Below the pieces are notes generated by a model. The model was not told where the DNA came from, ran no database searches, and worked only from the letters and a program-made list of their open reading frames with translations. Position numbers and translations under genes: made by a program. Shown here in pieces: positions 7,669 through 17,194 of a stretch of 64,000 nucleotides of DNA; within the stretch, counting starts at the first letter, position 1; every line of letters starts with the position of its first letter. Source of the DNA: Lachnospiraceae bacterium UBA4338 (lineage in GTDB: Bacteria; Bacillota; Clostridia; Lachnospirales; Lachnospiraceae); contig DGTK01000002.1 in NCBI GenBank assembly GCA_002393735.1, positions 10,906 to 74,905 on the forward strand, in the 5' to 3' direction.

Positions 7669-9997
7669 ATTCCACCTCATAAGTAACCTTATCTTCTATA
7701 GGTGTGCTCTGTACTTGCGGATTACCTTCTGCATCATATACAGTCTCTGTTGTGTAATAAGTATATGTAATTGTAACTATTCCCTTAGGTACGCCATAGA
7801 TTGATGAAAGATTAATCTGGCATGGGAAGTTAGTTGTAGTTGTATCAAATAATACTGTGGTTCCATCAGCTGCTGTAAGAGTAACTCTTGCCTGTGTACC
7901 CTGCTGATAATTAGGAGGGGCAAGTACTGATGTATTGCAGTTATAATATCTTGGTTCCGGTCCCTTGCTTAATACGATATCAATCTGTGTACCCTTCTTG
8001 ATACTGGAGTTTGCTGTATAACTCTGGGAACAAACCTTTCCTGCTTCCACAGTTTCACTGTAATCTTCAGTTACTGATCTGCACTGAAGACCAAGCGCGT
8101 TGAGTATATCCTTGGCATCTGTCTCCGACTTGCCAGTTAAATCAGGCATCTGAAGTGATACTGACTCTTCACCAAGGCTGATGGTAAGAGTAACTGTCTC
8201 ACCTCTCTTAAGCGAACTAAGGCCCGCAGGAGTCTGAGTCATTACAAGGTCCTTCTCCACATCATCAGAGAATTCTCTTAACTTAACAACTGTAAATCCT
8301 TCTTCCTCTAACACACTTGTTGCCTGTGCTTCTGTATATCCCATTACATCAGGAACGATAACATCAGAGCCCTGAACGCTTACCTTTAGTTCTACTGCGC
8401 TTCCTGTCTCTACCACGGTTCCTGCTGCCGGATTGGTGGATATGATATGATTTACTTCTGTTATATCAGAAGACTCTTCTTTAATCGTTATCTGAAGTCC
8501 CGCATCTATCATGGCGTCCTTGGCATTCTCCAATGTCTGTCCTGTTACATTAGGAACCTCAACATTTTCAGTCTTAACTGAATTACCTGTATTATCCCAT
8601 ACGCCTAATACAATACCTGCAAGGTAAAGTACAATGAGTCCAATGGCAACAGCAGTAAGAATAATAAGAATATTCTTTACTTTTTCAATTCCGGATTCTT
8701 CTTCATCCTCTAATCTGTTAACAGGTTTTTGTGGCTTCTTTGTCCTGCCTTTACCCTGATTACTCTTTGAAGGCTTACCTGACGGTTTACCGTTACCACT
8801 CTTCTTAACAGGTCTGTCCGGTCTCTCAGATCTTTCTGCTCTTTCTGATCTTCCATTTCTTGCCTGAGCAGACTTAGGACGTCTTTCCGGATCACCGGTT
8901 CTCTGTGCTTCCTTAACTCTTTCCACTTCCCTGATAGTGCTCTTGGCCTGAGATCTTCTTATTGCTTCAATCTCTTCCTTGCTCGCAGGTCTGGTGGCAT
9001 CTATATCTGAAGGAGTTTCCTTCTTCTTCTCAGTTTCTTCTATTCTCTTTATTGTCTCTCTGACTTCTTTATTGGTTACATCAGTTCTGCCCTGCTTAAT
9101 TACAAGCTGCTCATCCCTTGATGCTTCCTTGGTTGCAGACATGGTTTCAACTGCTTCCATCTTAACGAAGTTTTCATCAGGTGAAATCAGTGATTTCTTC
9201 AAATCTTCGATTAAGTCAGCCATTACCTGATATCTTCTGTCAGGACTCTTCTGTGTACACTTAAGAACTATCTGCTCAAGGCTGATAGGAATCTCAGGTA
9301 CGAAGTCTCTTGGTGAAGGCATTGGCTCCTGAATATGCTTAAGTGCAATCGCTACAGTAGTCTCGCCGTTAAATGGCACCTTACCTGTAAGCATCTCAAA
9401 CATTGTGATACCAAGTGAATATATATCAGATCTTCTGTCTGAATATCCACCTCTTGCCTGCTCAGGTGATGTATAATGCACTGAACCCATTACGTTTGCT
9501 GTAACAGTATTACTTGTTGGCACCTTGGCAATACCAAAGTCTGTAACCTTGGTTGCACCATCACGTGAAATAATAACATTCTGAGGCTTAATATCCCTGT
9601 GAATAATATTGTTGTTGTGAGCGGCTTCAATACCCTTTGATATCTGTACTGCAATAGCCACCGTTTCTTTTACAGATAGTCTGGACTTCTTCTGGATATA
9701 ATCCTTCAGGGTTATACCATTAACAAATTCCATTACGATAAAATAGATGCCGTTTTCTTCTCCAACATCGTAAACATTAACGATATTTGGATGCATAAGA
9801 CCTGCTGCCGATTCAGCTTCGTTACGGAACTTAACTACGAATTCTGCATTTGAATTGAATTCCTGCTTAAGTACCTTAACCGCTACTTCTCTTTTAAGCT
9901 TGTGGTCTTTTGCTCTGTACACATCGGCCATTCCGCCGGTACCCACGTGCTCTATAATCTCATATCTATCTAATAAAATTGTTCCAACTTTCAACAT
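7658..9997 (-). CDS. prkC: PASTA-domain serine/threonine protein kinase
   Basis: 779 residues. An N-terminal Hanks kinase (about 1-265) has GTGGMADVYRA, HRDIKPQNVI and DFGIAKV. It is followed by a long basic, low-complexity juxtamembrane linker rich in R, K, S and P, one membrane helix (about 445-465), and three extracellular PASTA repeats (VEVPNVTGQT, VIVPDVMGYT, LQMPDLTGKS) before a beta-rich tail of about 100 residues. The family senses muropeptides or lipid II and controls cell wall growth and dormancy exit. GGAG precedes the ATG by 9 bases. Its phosphatase is the preceding gene. Confidence 0.96.
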   Translation of the reverse strand: MLKVGTILLDRYEIIEHVGTGGMADVYRAKDHKLKREVAVKVLKQEFNSNAEFVVKFRNEAESAAGLMHPNIVNVYDVGEENGIYFIVMEFVNGITLKDYIQKKSRLSVKETVAIAVQISKGIEAAHNNNIIHRDIKPQNVIISRDGATKVTDFGIAKVPTSNTVTANVMGSVHYTSPEQARGGYSDRRSDIYSLGITMFEMLTGKVPFNGETTVAIALKHIQEPMPSPRDFVPEIPISLEQIVLKCTQKSPDRRYQVMADLIEDLKKSLISPDENFVKMEAVETMSATKEASRDEQLVIKQGRTDVTNKEVRETIKRIEETEKKKETPSDIDATRPASKEEIEAIRRSQAKSTIREVERVKEAQRTGDPERRPKSAQARNGRSERAERSERPDRPVKKSGNGKPSGKPSKSNQGKGRTKKPQKPVNRLEDEEESGIEKVKNILIILTAVAIGLIVLYLAGIVLGVWDNTGNSVKTENVEVPNVTGQTLENAKDAMIDAGLQITIKEESSDITEVNHIISTNPAAGTVVETGSAVELKVSVQGSDVIVPDVMGYTEAQATSVLEEEGFTVVKLREFSDDVEKDLVMTQTPAGLSSLKRGETVTLTISLGEESVSLQMPDLTGKSETDAKDILNALGLQCRSVTEDYSETVEAGKVCSQSYTANSSIKKGTQIDIVLSKGPEPRYYNCNTSVLAPPNYQQGTQARVTLTAADGTTVLFDTTTTNFPCQINLSSIYGVPKGIVTITYTYYTTETVYDAEGNPQVQSTPIEDKVTYEVEFDS

Positions 9998-10015
9998 AAA
10001 AGTCTAACTCCAATC

Positions 10016-10756
10016 TTACTTATCCTGCGTATGCTTGCCAAGCACTACGGCAATATTATCTCTTCCGCCATTTGCATTGGCTGCCTGTATAAGGCTCTGG
10101 GCACATTTGCCCAAATCATCTTTATATACATTAATAACCTGCTCTATTACTTCGTCTTCAACCATATTGGTAAGACCGTCTGAACAGATTAAGAATACCA
10201 TGTCGTCTTTAAGTTCAACTTCAAAGAAATCTACATTAACTGATACGCTGGCACCAATGGCCCTTGTGATAATGTTCTTATCAGGATGGTTTCTTACGGC
10301 TTTCCTGTCGATTCCTCCAAGACGAACCATCTCTTCCACAAGGGAATGGTCTCTGGTTACCTGTCTTATCTTTCCATCTTCAACAACATATAATCTGCTG
10401 TCACCTACATTACCAACATAAAGAACATCATCCTGGGTGGAAGCCACAACCATGGTGGTACCCATGCCCACTAAATTAGAGTCCTCCATCGATTTCGTTC
10501 TGATATACTCATTGGCAGCTTCAACTGCCTCAGTTAATATCTCAATGACATTGTTGCTTTTATTCATAACAACCCGGCTGACTACCGTTTCTACTGAATA
10601 TTTCGAAGCATAGTCTCCAGCCTTGTGACCACCCATTCCGTCAGCCACAATGTAAAGGTTCTCCAGGTTGCCTAAGGGTAAATCCGATGAGAAAACATAG
10701 TCTTGATTAATTTTTCGTAATTTTCCAATATCCGTCATGGAAAAGGATTTAATCAC
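10016..10756 (-). CDS. prpC: PP2C-family protein phosphatase (Stp/PrpC)
   Basis: 246 residues. It has the PPM metal-site motifs in order: INQDYVF near the start, VADGMGGHKAGDYAS, GTTMVVA, VGDSRLYV, CSDGLTNMV and GGRDNIAVVL. The family dephosphorylates PrkC and its substrates. The start is a GTG two bases after the rlmN stop, with GGGAGG nine bases upstream. Placement between rlmN and prkC is the conserved Firmicute order and implies a paired on/off switch. Confidence 0.96.
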   Translation of the reverse strand: MIKSFSMTDIGKLRKINQDYVFSSDLPLGNLENLYIVADGMGGHKAGDYASKYSVETVVSRVVMNKSNNVIEILTEAVEAANEYIRTKSMEDSNLVGMGTTMVVASTQDDVLYVGNVGDSRLYVVEDGKIRQVTRDHSLVEEMVRLGGIDRKAVRNHPDKNIITRAIGASVSVNVDFFEVELKDDMVFLICSDGLTNMVEDEVIEQVINVYKDDLGKCAQSLIQAANANGGRDNIAVVLGKHTQDK

Positions 10757-10757
10757 C

Positions 10758-11795
10758 TTAGAGTTCCTCCCTTAGCATCTTTCTTCGGCGAAGCTGTCCG
10801 CAAGCACCGTCAATATCTCTACCCATTTCCCTTCTAATAGTAACATTTATTCCATTTTTTTCAAGTTTATTTTGGAATTTATACACCCATTCCTTGCTCG
10901 AAGGGGCAAAATCACGCTCTTTTATGGGATTTACCGGAATAAGATTCAAATGGCAGTTATGCCCTGACAAAAGTTCCGTCAGTTCCCTTATATTTTCTTC
11001 CTTATCATTTACTCCGCTGATAAGGGCATATTCGAAACTTATTCTCCTGTGAGTCTTTTCAAAATAATATTTGCAGGCATCCATCACCTGGTCAAGTGAA
11101 TACATCTTCGCTACCGGCATTATACTCTCTCTTACCTTCTGATTACTGCCATGAAGTGATATGGCTAAGGTAATCTGAAGATTAAGGTCGGCAAGTTCCT
11201 TTATTCTCTCAACGATTCCACAGGTGGATACCGTTATATTTCTCTGACTTAAATTAAAGCCATCTTCTGAGGAAATGATTCGAAGGAAGCTGACCACGTT
11301 GTCGAAGTTATCCATCGGTTCTCCGATACCCATAATAACTATGTTGGATACCCTCTCACCCGAAAGTCTTGATACCTCATAAACCTGATCGAGCATCTCT
11401 GAAGCGCTAAGGCTTCTGTATAAGCCCTCTATTGTGGAAGCACAGAACTTACATCCCATCCTGCATCCTACCTGTGATGAAATACATATGCTGTTGCCAT
11501 GATGATATTTCATCAGTACGCTTTCCACATATGAATCATCCCTTAACTTAAAAAGATACTTTCTTGTTCCATCTATTGAAGATTCCTGGTGAGTAACTTC
11601 TTCTATGGTATTAATGTAGAAACTCTCCTGCAGCTTCTGCCTTAAATCCTTCGATATATCTGTCATATCATCAAAAGACTTAACGCCCCTTTTATGAAGC
11701 CAGGTATAAATCTGCTTCCCACGGAAAGCACTCTGCCCCATATCTTTAAGTTTCTGGGTAAGTTCATCCAGTTGTAATGATTTAATATCTTCCAT
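10758..11795 (-). CDS. rlmN: Dual-specificity 23S rRNA/tRNA A2-methyltransferase
   Basis: 345 residues. A radical SAM enzyme that makes 2-methyladenosine at 23S rRNA A2503 and tRNA A37. It contains the CRMGCKFCAST cluster motif (CxxxCxxC). The conserved C-terminal cysteine that forms the methylated intermediate is in GACGQL. SQRNITVSTCG and HGSNQKVRESIMP match the family. The start codon is preceded by a 153-base spacer holding repeats, unlike most junctions here. Confidence 0.96.
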   Translation of the reverse strand: MEDIKSLQLDELTQKLKDMGQSAFRGKQIYTWLHKRGVKSFDDMTDISKDLRQKLQESFYINTIEEVTHQESSIDGTRKYLFKLRDDSYVESVLMKYHHGNSICISSQVGCRMGCKFCASTIEGLYRSLSASEMLDQVYEVSRLSGERVSNIVIMGIGEPMDNFDNVVSFLRIISSEDGFNLSQRNITVSTCGIVERIKELADLNLQITLAISLHGSNQKVRESIMPVAKMYSLDQVMDACKYYFEKTHRRISFEYALISGVNDKEENIRELTELLSGHNCHLNLIPVNPIKERDFAPSSKEWVYKFQNKLEKNGINVTIRREMGRDIDGACGQLRRRKMLREEL

Positions 11796-11810
11796 TCTAT
11801 ATTATTTCCC

Positions 11811-11871
11811 AGCGCAAGGCCAAAATGCCTATCAAAAACAATTTTGTACACTAAGCGCAAGGCCAAAATGC
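11811..11871. repeat. 18-base direct repeat pair
   Basis: AGCGCAAGGCCAAAATGC occurs at 11811-11828 and exactly again at 11854-11871, in the spacer between rsmB and rlmN. Confidence 0.85.
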
Positions 11872-11877
11872 GCTCCA

Positions 11878-11912
11878 CAAAGCGATCCTGAAACTTGTTT
11901 CAATGAGCTTTG
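11878..11912. repeat. Two-step hairpin in the rsmB-rlmN spacer
   Basis: CAAAGC (11878) pairs with GCTTTG (11907-11912), and inside it TGAAAC-TT-GTTTCA forms a second stem. There is no T-run, so it is not an obvious terminator. It follows the direct repeat pair directly. Confidence 0.5.
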
Positions 11913-11948
11913 GGGAGAGTAGTTTTGGACGAAGCGCGCTTTAATGTC

Positions 11949-13262
11949 TTACTCTCTCATGAATGCAGTCACATAAAATCCATCAGAGCCCATATCTCCC
12001 GGCAAAAGTACAATCGTACTGTCCGGCTCAGCCTTAAGCCCTAACTCCTTGGATATCCAAGTAGCCATACGCTCATTCTCATCTTTATTTATTGTACATG
12101 TACTGTAGATTAAGTGCCCGCCCTTCTTAAGATACTTGGCTGCATTGGTCACGATTGCCTTTTGAAGCGCCACAATGCTCTTAATCTCTTCTTCATTTAT
12201 CCTGTATTTAATATCCTGCTTTCTGCCCATTACTCCAAGCCCTGAGCATGGCACATCACAAAGAATCACATCAGCTTTATTCTCAAATTCAGGATTATAA
12301 ATAGTTCCGTCATTAACCTTGGTTTCTATATTTTTAATACCAAGTCGGCTTATATTCTCTTTAATTAAATCAACCTTTCTTTCAGATACATCAAATGAGT
12401 AAACTAAAGCATTCGGATGCATATCTGCAAGCTGCACGCTCTTACTTCCGGGAGAAGCGCACATATCGATAATAACCTTAGCATCAGGATAATTACATGC
12501 TCTTCCGGCTAAGATGGAACCAATATCCTGTATCATTATCTTTCCATCATCAAAACCTGCCAGATTACGGATATTATCTGTATGTCCCAGAATATATACC
12601 ATATCAATTGAAGCTGGTTCTACGCTGATTCCTGCTTTCTTCCAGGCTTCTACCAGCGCCTCTTCTTCATCTTTACTAACATTATCCCTTACTCTTACGC
12701 TAAGGCCTTTTATCTCATAAATATTCTTAAGGATTCTCTTAACCTCATCCAAAGAATAATCTCTCATAAGCATTTTTAGTACAACAGGCGGCATCGAATA
12801 TTTTACGCCCAGATAAAGCGCCGGATTATCTTCTTCCTTTGGATATGGAATATTATCCTTATTGGTTACAACCTTACGAAGTACAGCGTTGGCAAAACCC
12901 GCCAGGTTTCCAAGTTTTCTTCTCTTAATTATATTTACAGCCACGTTGCAGGCTAATGACTCATATACCTTATCCATATAGATAATCTGATATACTGCCA
13001 TCTCTAATGTAGCCCTTAATATCTTCTGCATCTTTGGAGTCTTAACTGAAGAATATAAATCAAGGATGTAATCACACTCTATTCTTCTTTCCAAGGTACC
13101 GCACACAAGCATCTTGATAAAAGCTTTCTGCTTCTGATCAAGATAATCCACCTTATCAAGTGCTCCTCTTAATACTATGTGGCTGTACTCACCCTTAAGA
13201 ATCTCAAGATAAATATCCAGGGCCAGCTGCCTTATTGTCATTTCGTCGTTTCTATTATGCAT
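11949..13262 (-). CDS. rsmB: 16S rRNA (cytosine-967-C5)-methyltransferase
   Basis: 437 residues. An N-terminal NusB-like RNA-binding domain (about 1-140) is fused to a Rossmann methyltransferase (about 165-437). Visible motifs are IIDMCASPGSKSVQLA for SAM binding, CDVPCSGLGVMGRK with one catalytic cysteine, and YSTCTINKDENE with the other. It lies between fmt and rlmN as in many Firmicutes. The ribosome binding site for the ATG at 13262 is poor, so a start a few codons downstream is possible. Confidence 0.95.
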   Translation of the reverse strand: MHNRNDEMTIRQLALDIYLEILKGEYSHIVLRGALDKVDYLDQKQKAFIKMLVCGTLERRIECDYILDLYSSVKTPKMQKILRATLEMAVYQIIYMDKVYESLACNVAVNIIKRRKLGNLAGFANAVLRKVVTNKDNIPYPKEEDNPALYLGVKYSMPPVVLKMLMRDYSLDEVKRILKNIYEIKGLSVRVRDNVSKDEEEALVEAWKKAGISVEPASIDMVYILGHTDNIRNLAGFDDGKIMIQDIGSILAGRACNYPDAKVIIDMCASPGSKSVQLADMHPNALVYSFDVSERKVDLIKENISRLGIKNIETKVNDGTIYNPEFENKADVILCDVPCSGLGVMGRKQDIKYRINEEEIKSIVALQKAIVTNAAKYLKKGGHLIYSTCTINKDENERMATWISKELGLKAEPDSTIVLLPGDMGSDGFYVTAFMRE

Positions 13263-13284
13263 ATAATTAATAACCTATATCTGT

Positions 13285-13391
13285 TGTGACAGTAGGGACG
13301 GTTCTCAATGTCATATCTCTGATGTGACCGGAGGGACGGTTTTCAATGTCATATCTCTGATGTGACAGGGAGAACCGTCCCCACTGTCACG
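13285..13391. repeat. 38-base direct repeats plus inverted end, GGGACGG family
   Basis: Two 38-base copies (13285-13322 and 13323-13360) differ at a few positions. A third unit (13361-13391) starts like them, then turns into the inverse complement of the first. As a result GACAGTAGGGACGGTTCTC (13288 on) pairs with GAGAACCGTCCCCACTGTC. The transcript could fold into a long stem of about 20 base pairs with alternative partners. It sits between fmt and rsmB. Confidence 0.85.
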
Positions 13392-13404
13392 TCAGCTCAT
13401 AATC

Positions 13405-14340
13405 CTACCCCAGTTTCTGCCCAAGACTTAACTTTCTTCCAAGCATAAAATCATGGGTACTCATCGCTTTCTTTCCCTCATACTGAATGTAATCAATCTC
13501 TATACTTCCTCCATCAACCTTAACCGAGAAAGTATTCTTATCAATGGCGCATATCTCTCCGTGGTTATAACCACCAATTTCGCCTTCAACAAATTTAGCT
13601 TTAAGCACCTTGGTTCTGACACCATCTAAGAATGTATATGCTCCCGGCCATGAATAAAGACCTCTTATATAATTTCCGATTTCCTTCCCCGGCTTATCCC
13701 AGTCAATAAGGCCATCTTCCTTGGTAAGCATCCTTGCATAGAAGCCATCACCCTCACCTTGAGGAGTGGACTCATATCTGTCGCCCGAAGGCTCCTTTGA
13801 TAAAACTTCGCTTATCATATCAGCACCAAGCATTGATAACTTATCAAACAAACTCTCACCTGTTTCATCAGGCGCTATCTCTATCCCTTTTTGGATTATC
13901 ATATTTCCTGTATCAAGGCCTTCATCCATCTGCATGATGGTAACGCCTGTCTTCTCATCACCATTTAAGATAGACCACTGAATCGGAGCTGCACCCCTGT
14001 ACTTAGGAAGGAGGGATGCATGAATATTAATGCATCCAAGCCTAGGCATATCAAGGATTTCCTTTGAGAGAATCTGTCCGAAAGCACAGACTACAAAAAC
14101 ATCTGCATTATATTCTTTTAACTTTTCCACATACTCAGGAAGCCTTACTTTTGTTGGCTGCATAACCTCAATATTGTGGGCTACTGCACATTCCTTAACC
14201 GGCGAGAAGACCATTTTGCCCGATCTTCCCTTTGGTTTGTCAGGATTGGTCACAACAAGTACAACCTCATGTCCGTCTTCTATTAATCTCTCAAGCGCCC
14301 CTACTGCAAAATCAGGCGTTCCCATATATACTATCTTCAT
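13405..14340 (-). CDS. fmt: Methionyl-tRNA formyltransferase
   Basis: 311 residues. It formylates initiator Met-tRNA. The N-terminal hydrolase domain begins KIVYMGTPDFAVGAL. The formyl-folate site is HASLLPKYRGAAPIQW, with the catalytic Asn-His ahead of it in CINIHASLL and a downstream Asp in MDEGLDTGNM. The C-terminal OB-like domain runs from about residue 205. AGGAG lies seven bases before the ATG. It works in sequence with def, whose gene lies just upstream across a GC-rich spacer. Confidence 0.97.
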   Translation of the reverse strand: MKIVYMGTPDFAVGALERLIEDGHEVVLVVTNPDKPKGRSGKMVFSPVKECAVAHNIEVMQPTKVRLPEYVEKLKEYNADVFVVCAFGQILSKEILDMPRLGCINIHASLLPKYRGAAPIQWSILNGDEKTGVTIMQMDEGLDTGNMIIQKGIEIAPDETGESLFDKLSMLGADMISEVLSKEPSGDRYESTPQGEGDGFYARMLTKEDGLIDWDKPGKEIGNYIRGLYSWPGAYTFLDGVRTKVLKAKFVEGEIGGYNHGEICAIDKNTFSVKVDGGSIEIDYIQYEGKKAMSTHDFMLGRKLSLGQKLG

Positions 14341-14461
14341 CTACAATCTCCTACAGCCATCGCCGCGCATCCGCCGCCGCGTCCGTTATCGCTCGCCTGG
14401 CAACACGCCGCCTTGCACCCTTCGCCTAGCACCCGTCACCGCGCTCCCGGCAACTCCTTAT
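14341..14461. other. GC-rich spacer between def and fmt
   Basis: 121 bases of GC-rich DNA with many CCGCCG and GCGCC steps. It contains CGCTCGCCT at 14390-14398. A short frame can be read through it but has no ribosome binding site or family resemblance. Confidence 0.7.
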
Positions 14462-14947
14462 TTATTCCTCATCATCCTCATCATCATATGAATAACTTTC
14501 AAGATCACCTTCAACCTTGTCTACATATAAGATTCCGTCAAGATGATCATTCTCATGAAGAATTGCTCTTGCAAGAAGTTCCTCACCTTCTAACTCAAAC
14601 CACTCACCATTCTCATCCTGAGCCTTAACCTTAACATAATTAGGTCTTGTAACTATACCGGATTTACCCGGAACACTAAGACATCCTTCCTGTCCGGTCT
14701 GCTCTCCTGATGTCTCAAGAATCTGTGGATTAATGAAAACATGTGGATCTTCTCCCGTGGTATCAACCACGAAAATTCTCTTTCTCACACCAACCTGAGG
14801 AGCTGCAAGTCCAACGCCATTAGCCTCATACATGGTATCAAACATATCCTTAATAAGGTCCTGAACTCTAGGTGTAATTTCAGGCACTTCCTTACATGTA
14901 CATCTAAGTACTTCTTCACCAATTTCTCTGATTTTTCTAAGTCCCAT
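14462..14947 (-). CDS. def: Peptide deformylase
   Basis: 161 residues, typical for the family. It removes the N-formyl group from nascent proteins. The three metal-site motifs are present: GVGLAAPQVG (residues about 44-53), EGCLSVPG with the ligand cysteine, and HENDHLDG with the two histidines and catalytic Glu. AAGGAGG stands five bases before the ATG. The C-terminus is a run of Asp and Glu. It forms the usual priA-def-fmt order. Confidence 0.97.
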   Translation of the reverse strand: MGLRKIREIGEEVLRCTCKEVPEITPRVQDLIKDMFDTMYEANGVGLAAPQVGVRKRIFVVDTTGEDPHVFINPQILETSGEQTGQEGCLSVPGKSGIVTRPNYVKVKAQDENGEWFELEGEELLARAILHENDHLDGILYVDKVEGDLESYSYDDEDDEE

Positions 14948-14962
14948 CGTAAGCCTCCTTCA

Positions 14963-17194
14963 TTAAAATGATGATATCGGATTAAAATCAAACCAGACCA
15001 TATCCCTGGTTGGTCCATATAATAATTTATATTTTTCCATTATATCTTTTATTTTTACAAGCAGGGAATAATCCTCTGACTTGTAATAAATAACCATTCT
15101 GTACATATCATTAATCTTCCCGATTGATGCTTTGCCGGGGCCGATTCTGATTATGTTTTTATCACCCGTAACCTTCTCTGCCTGCTCCATTAATTTAAGC
15201 GCAAGTTCCTGTATATCCTCTTCCTTAGGCCCTAAAAGCTGCACCTCTAACATATGACAGAAAGGCGGGTATTTGGCAATTTTTCTATATATGCTCTCTT
15301 CGTTATAGAAGCCTTCATAATCCTGATTTGATGCATGAATAATGGCATAATGTTCAGGCTGGTATGTCTGAATTACCACATTACCCGGCTTATCGCCTCT
15401 GCCTGCTCTTCCTGCCGCCTGAGTGATTAAATCGAATGTTCTTTCAGCGCATCTGTAATCACCCGAATAAAGAGACATATCTGCAGCGAGAACGCCTACT
15501 AAGGTAACGCCCTTGAAGTCATGGCCTTTAACTATCATCTGCGTTCCCACAAGCACATCCGCATCACCATTGGCGAACCTTGATAAAATGCCTTCATAAT
15601 CTTCATTCTTCTTGGCAGTATCTGCATCCATCCTTAAGGTAATTGCGCCTGGGAATTCTTTCTTAACTGCCTCTTCGATTTTCTCAGTACCTGCTCTGAA
15701 AGCATATACTTTATCGCTCTTACATTCAGGGCATATCTTCGGCATGTCTTCTTCATGGCCGCAGTAATGACAGACCAGTTTATTATTTCCATGCCTTGAT
15801 AAACTTACATCGCAGTGTGGACATTTAAAAACATGCCCGCATTCCCTGCAGGATACAAAGCCTGCATATCCACGCCTGTTTATAAATAGCATGGCCTGCT
15901 CTCCGCGCTCTAAGCACTCTCCAAGAAGTTTCTTAAGCCTGCGGCTGAATATGCTCTTATTGCCTTCTTCAAGTTCTTTTCTTAAATCAATAATCTCACA
16001 GTTTGGAAGATTCTCTCCTGTAAGTCTGACCGTTAATTTATGAAGCTTAACATCACCATCAAGCGCCTTCATATAGGTATCAACTGACGGCGTTGCAGAG
16101 CCCATAACAAGGGGACAGTTATAAAGTGATGCCATATATGCTGCCACTTCTCTTGCATGATATTTAGGCATATTCTCAGACTTATAACTGCTCTCATGCT
16201 CTTCATCAATTATTATGACTCCAAGATTGTCAAAAGGCGTATAAAGCGCAGATCTTGGTCCTATCATAACCGAGATTTCGCCGCTCTTTGCTCTTAAGAA
16301 TGCCTCACACCTTTCACCTTGCGTAAGCTTAGAGTGCATAACGGCAACCTTGTCACCGAATCTTCTGTAGAACCTTGCCACATTCTGATAAGAAAGCGCT
16401 ATCTCAGGCACAAGCAGTATTGCCTGTTTTCCTTCATCCAAACATTTCTTAATTATATTTATATATACTTCTGTCTTGCCGCTGCCTGTGATTCCAAGAA
16501 TGAGATGCTTTGAATTAATGCCTTTTTCCACATCCTCATTGATGGTTTTAACCACATTTTTCTGCTCATCGCTAAGCTCAGGCCACAGCGCATCATTACT
16601 TCTAAACTTAAGTTCCGTTTCCTTGGAATTAACTTCTTCTATCCTTATCAGCCCTGATTTTTCAACAGACTTAATGGTATTAGGTGATACACTTAATTTA
16701 CCCGTAACCAAAGAATAATCAATAGTCTCACACTCTGTTAATTCCTTAAGAAGCCTTGCCTTACCCACCTGTCTTTTGGATATGGCCTTTTCATATGCTT
16801 CCTTAATTTGGCTTTCCGTTCCAAGAGAAACAATCTTCTTCTTGGTAATTCTGCCTGTAATCTTCTTAACGGGAAGCACGATCTTAATTGCATTAATCAT
16901 GGTGGAGCCATAATTTTGCTTAATGAAATAAGCAATCTTTAATCTGTTAATCTCCGGATTAAAACTGCCTTTATCCACAGATTCGATGGCTTTGATTTTG
17001 CCAGGGTCATAGTCCGGTGTATTCTTTATATCAATAACATAACCGCTAATGATTTTGTTGCCTTTTCCAAAAGGGACATTAACCTTGGAACCTATATGCA
17101 CATCACCTGAAAGTTCTTCAGGAATCCTGTATTCAAAACTTCTGTCCACAGCGGAGTGAGATATCTCTGTAATTATATCCGCATATCTATCCAT
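14963..17194 (-). CDS. priA: Primosomal replication restart helicase
   Basis: 743 residues. An N-terminal 3' DNA-binding domain is followed by a superfamily 2 helicase with GITGSGKTEVY (Walker A) and IIDEEHESSYK. Zinc-binding cysteine pairs lie at about residues 450-490 (CRECGHVFKCPHC, CHYCGHE, CPECKSDK), then helicase motifs V and VI (GTQMIVKGHDF, QAAGRAGRG). It restarts stalled forks. The ATG overlaps the end of murE by 8 bases, so the two genes are coupled. Confidence 0.96.
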   Translation of the reverse strand: MDRYADIITEISHSAVDRSFEYRIPEELSGDVHIGSKVNVPFGKGNKIISGYVIDIKNTPDYDPGKIKAIESVDKGSFNPEINRLKIAYFIKQNYGSTMINAIKIVLPVKKITGRITKKKIVSLGTESQIKEAYEKAISKRQVGKARLLKELTECETIDYSLVTGKLSVSPNTIKSVEKSGLIRIEEVNSKETELKFRSNDALWPELSDEQKNVVKTINEDVEKGINSKHLILGITGSGKTEVYINIIKKCLDEGKQAILLVPEIALSYQNVARFYRRFGDKVAVMHSKLTQGERCEAFLRAKSGEISVMIGPRSALYTPFDNLGVIIIDEEHESSYKSENMPKYHAREVAAYMASLYNCPLVMGSATPSVDTYMKALDGDVKLHKLTVRLTGENLPNCEIIDLRKELEEGNKSIFSRRLKKLLGECLERGEQAMLFINRRGYAGFVSCRECGHVFKCPHCDVSLSRHGNNKLVCHYCGHEEDMPKICPECKSDKVYAFRAGTEKIEEAVKKEFPGAITLRMDADTAKKNEDYEGILSRFANGDADVLVGTQMIVKGHDFKGVTLVGVLAADMSLYSGDYRCAERTFDLITQAAGRAGRGDKPGNVVIQTYQPEHYAIIHASNQDYEGFYNEESIYRKIAKYPPFCHMLEVQLLGPKEEDIQELALKLMEQAEKVTGDKNIIRIGPGKASIGKINDMYRMVIYYKSEDYSLLVKIKDIMEKYKLLYGPTRDMVWFDFNPISSF

